This document shows, piece after piece, positions 12,101 through 23,098 of a DNA stretch of 64,000 nt; the first letter of the stretch is position 1, and each line of letters starts with the position of its first letter. The DNA lies in contig QEYB01001249.1 in assembly GCA_017562135.1 (NCBI GenBank), positions 186,001-250,000 of the forward strand, given 5' to 3'. Made by a program: the position numbers and the translations under genes. Below the pieces are notes generated by a model. It had not been told where the DNA came from. It did no database searches and saw only the letters and a program-made list of their open reading frames with translations. This DNA is from Dipylidium caninum (taxonomy: Eukaryota > Platyhelminthes > Cestoda > Cyclophyllidea > Dipylidiidae).

Positions 12101-12212
12101 GGTCTACCAAACTAACAGAGTATTCTGGACACTGAGAGGCTATGACTGCACAAACCGGAACACCCAAGATGCCGGCTCCAACGCCACAAATTTTATATGC
12201 TTTACGAACCAT
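9181..12212 (-). CDS. UDP-glucose 6-dehydrogenase-like protein, predicted catalytically defective
   Basis: Homologue of UGDH, which oxidises UDP-glucose twice with NAD+ to UDP-glucuronate, the precursor for glycosaminoglycans. Exons (minus): 12212-12045, 11952-11815, 11263-11117, 10741-10340, 10275-10091, 9879-9698, 9504-9410, 9315-9181. Features in order: Rossmann motif GVGAGILG (residues 11-18), GRAADLG, STVP (Thr133), SNPQF (162), TKLVTNAFLAQR (Lys221, Asn225), GFGGST (277), FKKDT, FDGR, and a stop soon after IGFRVEAIG. Numbering runs one ahead of human UGDH. Thus catalytic Cys276 is Thr and Glu161 is Gln, while Lys220, Asn224 and Asp280 equivalents remain. Exon 6 has a missing base before IYDPLAKHEF and an extra base near its donor. 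The C-terminal tail is shorter than usual. It is a pseudoenzyme paralogue, a decaying gene, or both; homology itself is certain. Confidence 0.9.
11511..11532. repeat. Short AACT-type tandem repeat
   Basis: Four to five imperfect AACT/AACC units lie in the large intron 2 (11264-11814) of the UGDH-like gene. It is an ordinary microsatellite. Confidence 0.7.
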
Positions 12213-13120
12213 ATAGTTCTAAAGAAAAAAAGGGCACGCCGATAAGTTGCGTAAATGTATCTTAATTGGCAGGCAAAAAAAATGACAAAAATAGTAGACA
12301 CCAAACGAAATCTAATGGTAAAATAATGTAATACAATAGAAGTACAGTAAAAATTAAAGTATCTAAATGTGTTAGGCTTAATAAGCACTTAGATCGCGAT
12401 TTAGTTCATATAGACACATTGGGACAAAATCCCACGGTATTAGGTAACGCAACAAGCCCAGACGACGAGTTACTACGTTCAGTTACAATAAACAATCCAA
12501 TGAATGTTGCAGCAGACCAAAAGTCCTGATGAGCGGGGAGGGAAGCGGTAGGAGCTACAACTGAAGGCACCGGCCGAGGGCCAAAATATTCGGATGCGCT
12601 TAAACACTGCGATTTTGTAAAGGTCACGATTCGCAGAAAAGGGTAACTAAGTAAAATAACCAAAAAGTATGCATTTTACCTATATAGGACGTATTTTTTA
12701 ATAAATTTTCATAGATTACCACTTGATATTACGCTGTGCATTTGTGCGTCATTGCTATTTCAGATCGTCCGTATTTGCATATCTCTGGCACACGTTATTC
12801 TCGCAAATTTTTTATAGTTTGGTAGAAGACCCCATGACGGTGCCATTTATACATGTTATGATGGCTGGCGGGGTAGCTATTCACCAACAAATTACTAGCG
12901 TCATGTGCCTTTTCTGATTTTTATAGCCGTCTTGTTTAAACAAAACAGCGGCGCTCCTACAGCAATGATTTCGGAGTTGTATAATATTAGCCACATTATT
13001 GGAAAATGGTTTATTGAACATATTATATTTAAGTTCCATCGTTTGTTGTTGCACAAAAAATTTTTCATGCACTTCATTATAAGAACTACATTTCATTCAT
13101 AAATTACAGTTTAACAGAAA
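12213..13120. other. Region upstream of the UGDH-like gene
   Basis: This is the 5' flank of the UGDH-like gene. A minus-strand open frame (12406-12663) and a plus-strand stretch after a TTTTATAG at 12813-12820 read open for 60-85 codons. Neither has a recognisable domain or a consistent exon partner. No gene is called. Confidence 0.35.
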
Positions 13121-13546
13121 ATGCTACGACGATCAACAGACAAATCTTCTAAGCCTGGATCGCTTTTAGTTTCAACACTGCTTCATCCCCAATTTTCACG
13201 CTCCCTCACGAAGACATTCTATCGGACGGCTTATCCTGTCGTTAATTACTTCTCTAGCGCTTTTATGCCACGGTGCGCAACCAACAGACTCGCGGATTTT
13301 AACATTTCGCTAGAATACTTCCACCTTCCCTCTGGTTGCGATCACATGACTATTCCTTCGCTCATCCCTAACATTCTACCTAAATTGGCTCCTACTATGG
13401 TAGGAAATTGTTGAGAGTTGTAAACAATGGCCATTTTATAGGTGTTTACGCCACATGTCGAACCCTCGATCTTGCATGGCCAGCAGATTTTTTCGTTAAA
13501 TTCGTTAATGACCACCATAAATATTGCTACAGTGATGTGGGTATGA
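13121..13546 (+). CDS. Possible small two-exon gene of unknown function
   Basis: Exon 1 (13121-13399) and exon 2 (13442-13546) join in phase across a 42-nt intron with ATG|GTAGGA donor and TTTTATAG acceptor, giving 127 residues. The product has a basic N-terminus (MLRRSTDKSSK), no clear signal peptide and no domain I recognise. Support is only the open frame, the good splice pair and the intron size, which fits short introns of neighbours. A second frame of exon 2 is also open, which weakens the case. It may be a chance open frame. Confidence 0.35.
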
Positions 13547-15355
13547 GTATTTGGCAAAAGGAGCCATTTTACATTCATTTATTTTAATGACCGATGTGAT
13601 GATACAGATATTAACACTTTTGGGGTCGGGTAGGGTTTTAAATGGGTGGGTTTGTGGAAGGAAACGCGGCTGGTGATAGAGAATAATAATAATGTATGTG
13701 TTGTGCACTATAAAGCAAGCGATGAAATCTAGGATCCATCGTGAAAAGAAGTTTTCCTTTTACTGTGTCGAGGAATTACTGGATATCCAACTCAGCTTGA
13801 ATAGCAATTCCCTGAAAATGAAAGGTATTGTAAGAGTTCTTGCAGAACATAAAAAAATAAAGTTTTCTCAATACGAAATGATGTGGCATTGGGAACCAAC
13901 TGCCCTTCGGCCATGTAGACGCTTTTTTGACACCAAAGTAGTGGCGGTGGAGTGTAAATCTGTTCGGGATTAAACAGATGTTCTAAGCAATTGACAACTT
14001 ATTCGGAACCCGTACAATCGGGAGCCACCTTTTCTCGGAAAATTCACTCATCGCAAAGGACTGATAATAGTGTCGCAGCTTGCAATACCCTCAGACGTAT
14101 TCTCCGATTAGATTTCCACATCCATGCAATATTCTATGACGATGTGGTGACGAGGGACGAGATCCGCTTCGTTATCGAATGCCATACACTCTGAGTGTGA
14201 ACGAAAGAAATAATCCGACACGCTTATAGGCTTTGTCTGTTAATCAACACTCCCTTTAAAGCGGATTTCGTAAGTGTGCCTCCCTACTTACACTATAAAT
14301 AAGTAGTATAATCAAATGTATTTTCATATAGTAGGATTAAGTGATAAATGAAGACGGTCAACCAGATAAAAATAGCATGAGACATCCTTAAATTCCCTAT
14401 TCACATTATTGTCCACTTCAAGAAATTTATGAAATTGACTCAACCAATTCAATCTTTTATATCTGCGAATGCGCGCAAATTTACTGTATTTGTGTGTTTC
14501 CACTTTTTTTTGCATTTTATCGAGTGTGCCTCGACATCCCCTCAACGTTGTCCTCATTTGCACATATGAAACAATGATACACGCCATGTGATGAGGATCT
14601 GGCCTTCCTCTAAATTTACACTCGCGACTATGAGGCATTGTAGCGTTTCATCGTGCTCGTACACATCCTTCAATGCAGTCTAGCCTTACGCAGTTGGTCT
14701 ATAAACAAAATACCACTTGACCATGTAACTTTCTCACTTTGTCCGCTCAAAACTCAATTCTTCTGGATCGAGTGGGCAAAATGCATAATTGTAGACTGCT
14801 CATTACATTCACTTTACTTTTCCCTCGGGACGAGAAAGCGATTGAGTCCAAAATTTATACCTTCACCGCTCCTAAATTCTGTCTATTTTTCGTGCATTTT
14901 TGAGGCACGTCCACAACCGACTTTGAGGCACTACTCGACGCCCAACGCGGAGGAGGCGGGTGAAAGTTTCTGTCTCTGTAGCGAAGATATGTATTTAAGT
15001 AGTTTCACAAAATGCTGAAAGTAATGGCGTAACTACACTGTAATTGACATATCAAGTGACGACATACAGTTAGACACAATTTTTTTGCGCCGCCAGTTAA
15101 TGATCAAAATAGGCGGGGCAGAGGCAGGGACTGCGACTATGGGCGGAGGAGGTGAGACTTGTCTGAGTGAGGCAAAAAGGCGAGAAGTTGGTTGATCGCC
15201 GCCAGGAGTCAAAGCGAGAAAGGCGAGGCGAAGGAAAGGAGAAGAGGGACAAGGCAAGTGGCACTTGACACGGCGTAGGACGATTCAGAGGGTCGGGGGT
15301 CGAAACACCTGTCGCAGGTTATTTATTTTCACCACCTTCTCCAAAGGCAATGCGC
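13547..15355. other. Intergenic region before the ZIP gene 3' end
   Basis: Open frames at 13692-13973 (+), 14324-14638 (-) and 14653-15018 (+) have no recognised domain and no convincing splice partners. The last 40 bp carry TTATTTATTTT (15320-15330), i.e. AATAAATAA on the minus strand, the likely poly(A) signal of the ZIP gene about 30 nt after its stop. Confidence 0.4.
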
Positions 15356-18300
15356 TTAGCCGACAAGATGGAGAAGTTGTTCCTCAAACATGGCAATAAG
15401 GAGCATAATACCAGCTCCAGTAATTAATCCGGCGTTCTGTATGACGACTTGCACTATTCGACTCCGGCCCGGTTTAATTTGGAATGAATTCAACTCCGGC
15501 AACTGCAAAAAATATGTTAGAGAGATTCACCGCCTTTTTTGTGTAGAGCCACTCGAAATCGCCTACACCGGTAATTTACACCCGTCGTCTGTCACTTCAT
15601 AACCTCTAAAGCGCTCCTGCCTGACTGCATTTGTGTTTGTGGGTGCAATATTGTCAAAAAAGAGTGTAGTGACATTTACTTTGGCCTGACTTCTCAAGGT
15701 TACGCCAGTGGCCGTTTGAAGGCACACAAACTGACAAAACATGTGGCAGAGTAGCCTAACATTAACTACCTCGTCTCCTCTATGACAACGCAATGACAAC
15801 GGTAAAGTTTACCTATAAGGCCTCTAAATCCTTCCCCCCGCCTCCCCCCGGAATTTATGATAGACCAAGTGTCTTCTGTTGTCAAAGTGGACCGCAAATG
15901 GACGGAGCGCCCGAGGATGAGAGAGGACGTGTGAAACACTGTTTATCGACATAATCTTGACAATGATCGCTTTTCAGTGCTACCAGTGCTGAATTATCAC
16001 TGAAAGACAAAAATAGACCTTATATACTACTTATAAGGGATTTAGCCTACCATATCGACAAGGGCGATGTAGACAAAGGTGCCGGCAGTGAAGGCGAAAA
16101 TCCACGCGGAGGCAGCCTCCACATTGCCAACACCAATTCCTACCAGCATGCCGATCAGACAGAGGACGGAGGAGACAACATTGAAGAAAAGAGCCTCCTT
16201 TATGCCCATTCCCGTCTTCAGAAGGACGGCAAAATCGCCTAAAAGTGTACGGTACGGGGCTAGTTCCAAGGCAGACAGTGGATTTTTTAGTCGTTTTGGG
16301 AAAAAAAGCAAATTCCTTAAGTATGCCACGCATTGACACCTAAAGACTTAACACTGGCTGACGTGGCATGGTCTACATCTCCAACCGTACATAATTCATC
16401 CAAATATGCATAGACACGGGTAAGCGCTCGCGCCTATGCCCGCCTCTCTCCGACCCCGCTTTGCAGTCCTGGCTTGCGCCTCCGAAGCCTACTTCTCTTC
16501 ATGGCACAACAGCCGTCTAGACGGTGACTGTTAACATCCCTGACGCCAGAGACGCATTTACAGTGCACATGTGCCCCCCGCGCTGCGTGTGAATGGGCGC
16601 GAGGGCTCGGCTGTTTCCATCTCCACCCCAAAACCCAAACGCTTCTGCTCTCCACCCCCTTGCGGGAGAGGCGCTCCGCGGGAAGATGGTGTCATCTGAG
16701 CCCCAGGATTCATTCCACACCCCACTTACCAAGTTCATGAGGCAACTCGTGGCAGAAGACGGCCACTGTGGTGCTGATGCCACCGGCGATACTGTCCGCG
16801 AAGGCGACACCTTAGAAAGTGGATGAAAAAGAGATGTAGAAATGAAAGGCCTAGGGAAAAAGTCCTCCCTGGCGACGGGTTTGGATAATCACTTCTACCC
16901 TCTATTTCCCAGGCTTCTAACTACTTCCGGCTATTAAACTCGGCGAAAAGTGAGGACGTCCTAACTAACTTAGATTAAGTCATCATCCCAAAATCTAATT
17001 CGTGAGGATGGGGAACTTGGGCAAAGGGAGAGAGGAAGGTTATCAGGGTTTCGAATGTTCGGCTAAAGCAAACTGTCCATACTACTACGGTGAATAGGCC
17101 GTTCAGCCCATATTTCCCTCTCCGTCCAATCCAGTTTCGACCTTTACTTCGAGGTAACACCGCTGCTTATTTTTTTCCTCTTTTCTGTTACTTTCACCCC
17201 AGTGTAGTGACAAGAAAGCCAGTATGAGGGTGAAGGAGAAGGCGAAAAAGATGGAAGGTAGAGAAAGGTGAAGTGGAAAGTACCGAATAAACTTTAGATG
17301 ATTCTACGGGTGACCTTGAAATACATCTGTTATTCGCTTAGTCCATGTGTGTAACGGTGCAGAAGTGTGCTTTTAACAGTATTCAAATACAATATAATAA
17401 TTATAATAATAAATTAAGAATAAGGAGAGGAAGATAAGGAGAATGTAGAAGAGAAGGGAGGAGAGGAATGACAGAATTGTGTGGGGAGGTGAAACATGAT
17501 GCTTCAAGTCTTACCAATTGCCATGCCGTCGGTAAAATTGTGCAACCCATCGCCCATAATCACCATCCACGCGACTGACGCCATTGAAGTGGGAAGCTGA
17601 CAAGGAAAGAAGGAAATGGTGTCGCCCGTTAACCCGGACTGTCAAGGTTTGTTATCCACAGCGCTACACGTCAATGGGTAGACTGAAGTAGCTAATTAGT
17701 AGTTAATACGAGGGCGAGCGTTACGCGTTACGAAGTGGAGAAGGTGAACTATGAAGTCGGAGGGGAGGAGAGGGGAAGGAAAGAAGGAAGGAAGGGGGAC
17801 AAAGAAGAGACAGAGGAAGGAGGTCACCAGGTGGTAGTGATAGATAATTTGACCGAATTAAGTAAATTTGGCTTACTTTTGCTAGTCCTCTGAGCTGAAA
17901 AATGGGCATAGGCAATGTGCCAAAAAAATCTATTGCATTAAGGCATCTTTATTGGAGAAAGGATAATCGCAACGTAATTTTTTCATTATTCCTAAAAATG
18001 TTGGTGTCCTAATTAAACTGGCAATGGCTAAGACTTACAGCATGCGAATGACCGTGTGCAGCTCCCGGAAACTCGGAAGTCTCCGTTGTCCCATCGTCGG
18101 TAGGCGGTGGTCCGTGGGAATGACCGAGGCCAGATTTGTAGCCGGCCTCATTGGTTGACTCAGAGTCACTAGTGACCTTGACCTCGGGCACTGATTGGAG
18201 GGAGGGAACTTGCAATGTCATTCCACTCGACTCATACCTTCGTCGTACCTGTTGACCGTCCTCCATATTCTCGTCCTCCTCCTCTCCCTCCTCAATGTAC

Positions 18301-21030
18301 GCATTCAACACATCCACCGTTTTCATGGCTAAAAACACAACCAACCTGACATTTAACACAAAACTATGTTAAGGCCACTACTAGCACAGTAATTCGTTCA
18401 AAATTGTTATTCTACAGGCTAATTACCGCGGAGGGCGGATTGTTTAAGGCAACTTCTTAATTTTTAACCGCTCTTTTAGGCATACCACTCCGTGTGGTTT
18501 CTCCAATGTCACGATGTTTGTGTATACACAGACGCACACTTGCGTTTGTCTTAAACGTCTCTTTTCTCGTGTCGAGACTGGATAGTTTAGGTAGAGTTCA
18601 ACCGCGTCGCATCGCCACCTCGACGGCACACAACTTTCGCGTAAAGGCGTCCTGACCTCAAGCCTCCACCCACCTCGTCCTCATCGCGCTTATCACATTC
18701 GCTCGGCCAGATCAGCGAAGCCGACTTTCCATTCCCGCAGAAGAGTCAATTTGACGAGCTGAGTGGGCCGAGAGGGGCGAGCGACGGGTTGGAAGTGGAG
18801 GCGGAGGCGGTGGGGCGTCGCCTATGCCAGCACTAAACTTTTAACTGACATCTCCTAAATATACGCCTCTTAAACTGTCAAATGTCATTTGTCAATCCTC
18901 TCAAGTACTTAATTGTTGTGCGTGTGTGTGTGTGTGTATGAAGCACAGGAAAGAAAAGAAGTGACTGGTTAATTGACTTCGGCTAATGTGATGACGCCAC
19001 TCTGAAATTGCGTGTTTAAAGCATCAAATATCACGATTCGTGTAAGAATGATAAAGGCTTGAAGGAGGAAGAGGAGGCGGGGGATGCGAATGAGAAGCAA
19101 GCGGGAAAAGTCCACACGTCCAAGCTACCCCGCAGCCTAAGAACGCACCTTTAGCAGTGAGGCCGGTAGTGAGGAGGTCATCGGCGATGATGGAGGGAGC
19201 GCGTGACGATCTACGTAAATTACCTACTTCCGGGGTTGGCGTCAGCCGAGAGCCTCGACGGAATGACGATGCCACGGAAATGGACTCACGGAAGGTGCTG
19301 AGTCGACGGATACCGGCGCTAGATTTACGCGGATTCTTCAGAATTCGTTCACGCTCCTCCTACATCCAGATAGATTTATGAAAAATTGTGTGTATGTGTG
19401 AAGGCACTCGAGTTAGTCGGAACAGATACACCTCGACCTCAAAACGCTATTTTACGTGCCCGAGTGTGTGCGCTAAGAAAGTCGGGCCAAAGAGAATGGC
19501 GAAGGGAAGGGAGAAAGCAGACCGGTTGGACGCAAAGGCCACTCCACATTTCCTTCGCCAAAAAGACACTTCCTCAGCCCCTCGAATGACAGGATAAAAA
19601 ACTGTACGAATTACTAGCCTCCTCAGACATCAGTTACTGACAGAACAATGAGAAGCTTAACTCGCCTAATCCCTGACGGGATGGAGGCGAACGGCGGTGT
19701 CGGTGGAACTCGACACGTACCTTTTCAGCGGCCTTTTCCGTCCGGTACTCGGAAATGGTGCTGACCAGCTTCTCGGCGAGGAAGAAGAAGTAGATGCCAC
19801 TCAGACCGAGGAGGCCCTTTAACACGGCTTCACGCTCTTCTGCGGCTGCCTCGGCGCTGTCTCCGTGGGAGTGTCCATGACCCCCGGCGATTGCCTTAAA
19901 ATAGGGGTCGAAAGCAATTTGGAGGTGACGGGATGCAGGTGAGAGTGGTGAGGACGGAAAATTTTTGTTGTGAAGTAAATGTATGTGAAATCCCCGCGCG
20001 AGGAGGACGAGGAAGGTTCCCACCCCACCGCTCAACAAATGACGGAGAATGTTTATGAAACGAGAGCATTTTTAGTGTCGGTCAAGAGCACACACAAGAC
20101 AGAGGAGGACTTACATGAGGTAAAAGATGAAGAAATGCATCACCCGTAAGACATCCCACCGCCAATGCCACGAGGAATTGAAGGACATCGTTGTAGTAGC
20201 TCTTATTGACCAACGGGACAACGGCGACACCGAGGAGTCCCACCGCGCTTATTATCACCACAGAAACGATAGAAGCGACCCATACTATGTTAAACAATGA
20301 TGGAAATGAAAGACGAGGCGAGAAAGAGGAGGAAGAAGGGAGTGAGGATTAAGGGGACGCGAAGGTGTATCGTTTATCGGTGCTCTACCGTCCTAATGAC
20401 ACTGAATAAATGAGTGAAGAGAATACGAAAAACCCTCCCTTTTATCCTTTAGCTTGTCAGCTCTACTAGCTTTCAGCCACCATTGCACAACACCTAGCGG
20501 GAGTGGTCCACTCACCAATAGGTCTCACCGAAAATGCTCCTGCGGCGGCCTCTTCATGCGGTGTCTGTGCGGAAAGTAAGGAGAAGGCGATGAAAGGAGA
20601 GCATGTTGACAACTTTCACGTAGGTCTCTTACATTAAACGAAGGCGCAACAACTTACGGGGGCGTGGAAGGTGGAGATGAAGTCGTACAAGGTTTCGCAG
20701 CCAATCGTTGGTCCTGAGGCATTCTTCGCTCGGACAAAGGCAGCAAGATCTTCGGCGGTGACTAGCTGCAAATGTAAGTGGGCGGCAGGTTAAATAGACC
20801 TTTGCAATACATGACGATATGATAGAGAGGTAGGTTCTTACAGAGCCCGTTTGATTGATTATCTCTCGAACTTCTGGTGTGTCTAGCGATAAGGTGTGCA
20901 AGTAGAATGTAGGCGGACCCGAACCAGAAGCCCTCGGCGCGCACACCCTCGGTCCAGTAGTCGTGGCTGCGACGAGGTAGAGCAATCCCAGAAATATCCA
21001 ACACCCGGTATGTCTGCAGTTGGCGCACAT
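15356..21030 (-). CDS. ZIP family zinc transporter, LIV-1 subfamily (SLC39A6/A10-like)
   Basis: Multi-pass transporter importing zinc (or related metals) into the cytosol. Eleven exons (minus): 21030-20842, 20765-20658, 20564-20516, 20284-20115, 19894-19721, 19359-19149, 18328-18039, 17596-17515, 16810-16730, 16238-16051, 15502-15356; they sum to 1689 nt, 562 residues, all phases consistent. Features: signal peptide ([12 protein letters not shown]) and short extracellular domain; TM1-2 with [15 protein letters not shown]; cytosolic His clusters GHGHSHG and, at about residues 300-397, an acidic loop with GHSHG and AHGHSH; HNFTDG in TM4; the LIV-1 signature [11 protein letters not shown] in TM5; then TM6-8 ending [11 protein letters not shown]. 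The HELPHELG form is typical of ZIP4/6/10/12-like members, and the extracellular domain is short for ZIP6/10. Introns hold GA-rich and GT-repeat tracts. Confidence 0.96.
17759..17823 (+). repeat. Polypurine tract in a ZIP gene intron
   Basis: About 65 nt of almost pure A/G on the plus strand, interrupted by only two cytosines, in the intron between ZIP exons 7 and 8. The transcript strand is therefore polypyrimidine. It is simple-sequence DNA of GGAA/GGGA type. Confidence 0.8.
18917..18940 (+). repeat. (GT)n microsatellite
   Basis: About ten GT units with one interruption, in the intron between ZIP exons 6 and 7. Confidence 0.85.
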
Positions 21031-21152
21031 TTTCTCCTTCCCTTCTCTCCACACACCCCGTCCTATGTATATATATACTCCTCTTCACTCGAGGCGGTTA
21101 ATCACCGGAAGTTAGGATTATAGCCCGTCTAGGTCGTGGATGAGAGTAAGTG

Positions 21153-21168
21153 AGTGTGTGTGTGTGTG
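21153..21168 (+). repeat. (GT)n microsatellite upstream of ZIP
   Basis: A short GT run about 120 bp upstream of the ZIP start codon, possibly in its promoter or 5' leader. Confidence 0.75.
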
Positions 21169-23080
21169 GGGAGCCAATGCCTCTTTCAATGCCTCAGTGT
21201 ATTTTTATACCTTTGACTGTGTGCGCGCATGTCTGTGTACCTACCCTGGTGCGCAATGGAAGTCAATAGAGGGCAATTGTGAACGCGTCATCTGCGTACA
21301 TGTTGTGCGTGTGTGTCAGCGCGCATAAGCGTGGATACATGCGTGCAGATATTTGACAAGGTGTCAAACTGAACCGTTTGACCTCTCCCTCAGCCTGCCG
21401 CCACATTATCTCATAAGTCTCAAGTTTGCCCATTACAATGTTGGAAATTCAAACAAAGTAGATTTTTATCGATATCGGGGGGAAGGAATGAAAAATGCGG
21501 CAGATGAGACGGCTGTAATATCCATCTTTCTCAGATGAAACAGTAATCTATTGATTATCACCATGGTCATTTTGAGGTCGAAATTGGCTTGGTTAAACAA
21601 AGAAGAGTATCAGGCTTGAGGATACCTATTATTAAATTACACAATTTTTCAGATCTATAATAATGAAATGTAGCCAAATTCACGACAGAGAGAGCCGTTA
21701 AAATTCAAGTGTTGTTCTCCAAATTAGTGCATTCTTAGATGCCGAAAAATTTCCTGCCATGTAGAGTCATATGCCACTACCACCGATAACCCTTAATGCT
21801 CACATCAGGAACTCTGGTGCGTTCAATTTTTACTGGTAAATAGATCCGCAACATTACGGCGGCCCTATTTTATTCTCCGCTCCCATCGCAATTTAATATT
21901 GTAGTTGCAAATATTACGAAGTAAACAGGTGGTCTACCTACTTGCCAAGTCACTCAAAACGTTACTTATACCCAGTCGGAAATGTAGTTGTCTTTGTAAC
22001 GACACAAAAACGGCTCTAAGATGGAGGTTAGGACTAATCTTGATGTAATGCATGGGAGCATCAACAAAACCTTGAAAATTGTGCATTTTGCGAATCAGCT
22101 CCATGGGGATTATGTGTAAATCACTCCGAGTAGAGCTTAATAAAGGTAGTGGCATTCGTCCATGTGCCAGGTCTTTTGAATGTCTGTATTTGGGAGTGGA
22201 GATAATGAAGTGACGACGACTCCCATCTGCCGACATGACCGAAGTCATCGCGTACCCACGAATTGCCAACAAATTCGGTTTGCTCTCGCCTTGACGATCA
22301 TGACATATCGCATCTGATGCAGTAAGATGCGATTTCAACGGGTGAAGGCGAACTGTCTCCTTCACGGCATGTGCTCACCACTGACAATATTGATTGAACC
22401 ACACAGCTGAAGGCTGATTGGTGCTGTGCCGAGAGCACATACACACAGGTGAAGTCATTCAAATTTCGAAGTACGCCTATACACTTTCGTACCGCTTTAC
22501 GTTTATCACAATTTCTCTACCTCAAGGTTGTCAGATTGCCGATAACCCTTCTCGAAGTAGTCGGTAATTTTTGGGAACCACCAACAAGAAACTCTTTGAA
22601 CACTTGGTAGCGAATTAATTAAGACAATCCACGAAATCATTACAAATGGTTTTATAATATACCCCTTTGGTGATTCAAGAGGAAAATGTTAAATAACTGG
22701 TGACCTCTCAAGTTGTTTGAATTAATCAACTCTCTTGGTGACGACTTTGGTAAACCTGGCGCACCTCCTTCATGTGGGCACTCTTGACACGCTTCGACAC
22801 GGGATTTAGGTGTGAGATGTTGAGCGGGAGGGTGACAAGAGTGATGTTAGACGGTCCTGTTCCCCGTACGCATCCCCATCAGACAAATCTCTCTCAGACT
22901 GTCTACTTCTCCATCCATCCATTCAATTATCTACCGATGGACCACCTAATTCCTTTCCTTGTTTTCTTATCTACATCACTGGCTGTCTCTTTGTTTGCCT
23001 CTATCTCGATTTCTCCACTGCAAATTATTCTGATTGGTGGATGTGATTTAATTCAGGCACATTTTGAATTCAAACGAGGC

Positions 23081-23098
23081 GTATGTGTGTGTGTGTGT
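23081..23098 (+). repeat. (GT)n microsatellite
   Basis: A run of GT units in the intergenic region, with no overlapping supported gene. Confidence 0.75.

Noticed and set aside
12385..12415. Stretch AGATCGCGATT resembling the bantam microRNA
   Set aside because: Only about ten bases match and the flanks do not fold into a precursor hairpin.
14324..14638. 104-codon minus-strand frame considered as a retroelement remnant
   Set aside because: No reverse transcriptase, integrase or transposase motif is visible in any frame around it.
20303..20322. TGAAAGACGA match to the miR-71 5' end
   Set aside because: The match stops after ten bases and lies in purine-rich intron DNA without a hairpin.
21934..22365. 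143-codon minus-strand open frame
   Set aside because: No domain, signal peptide or splice partner; composition looks random.
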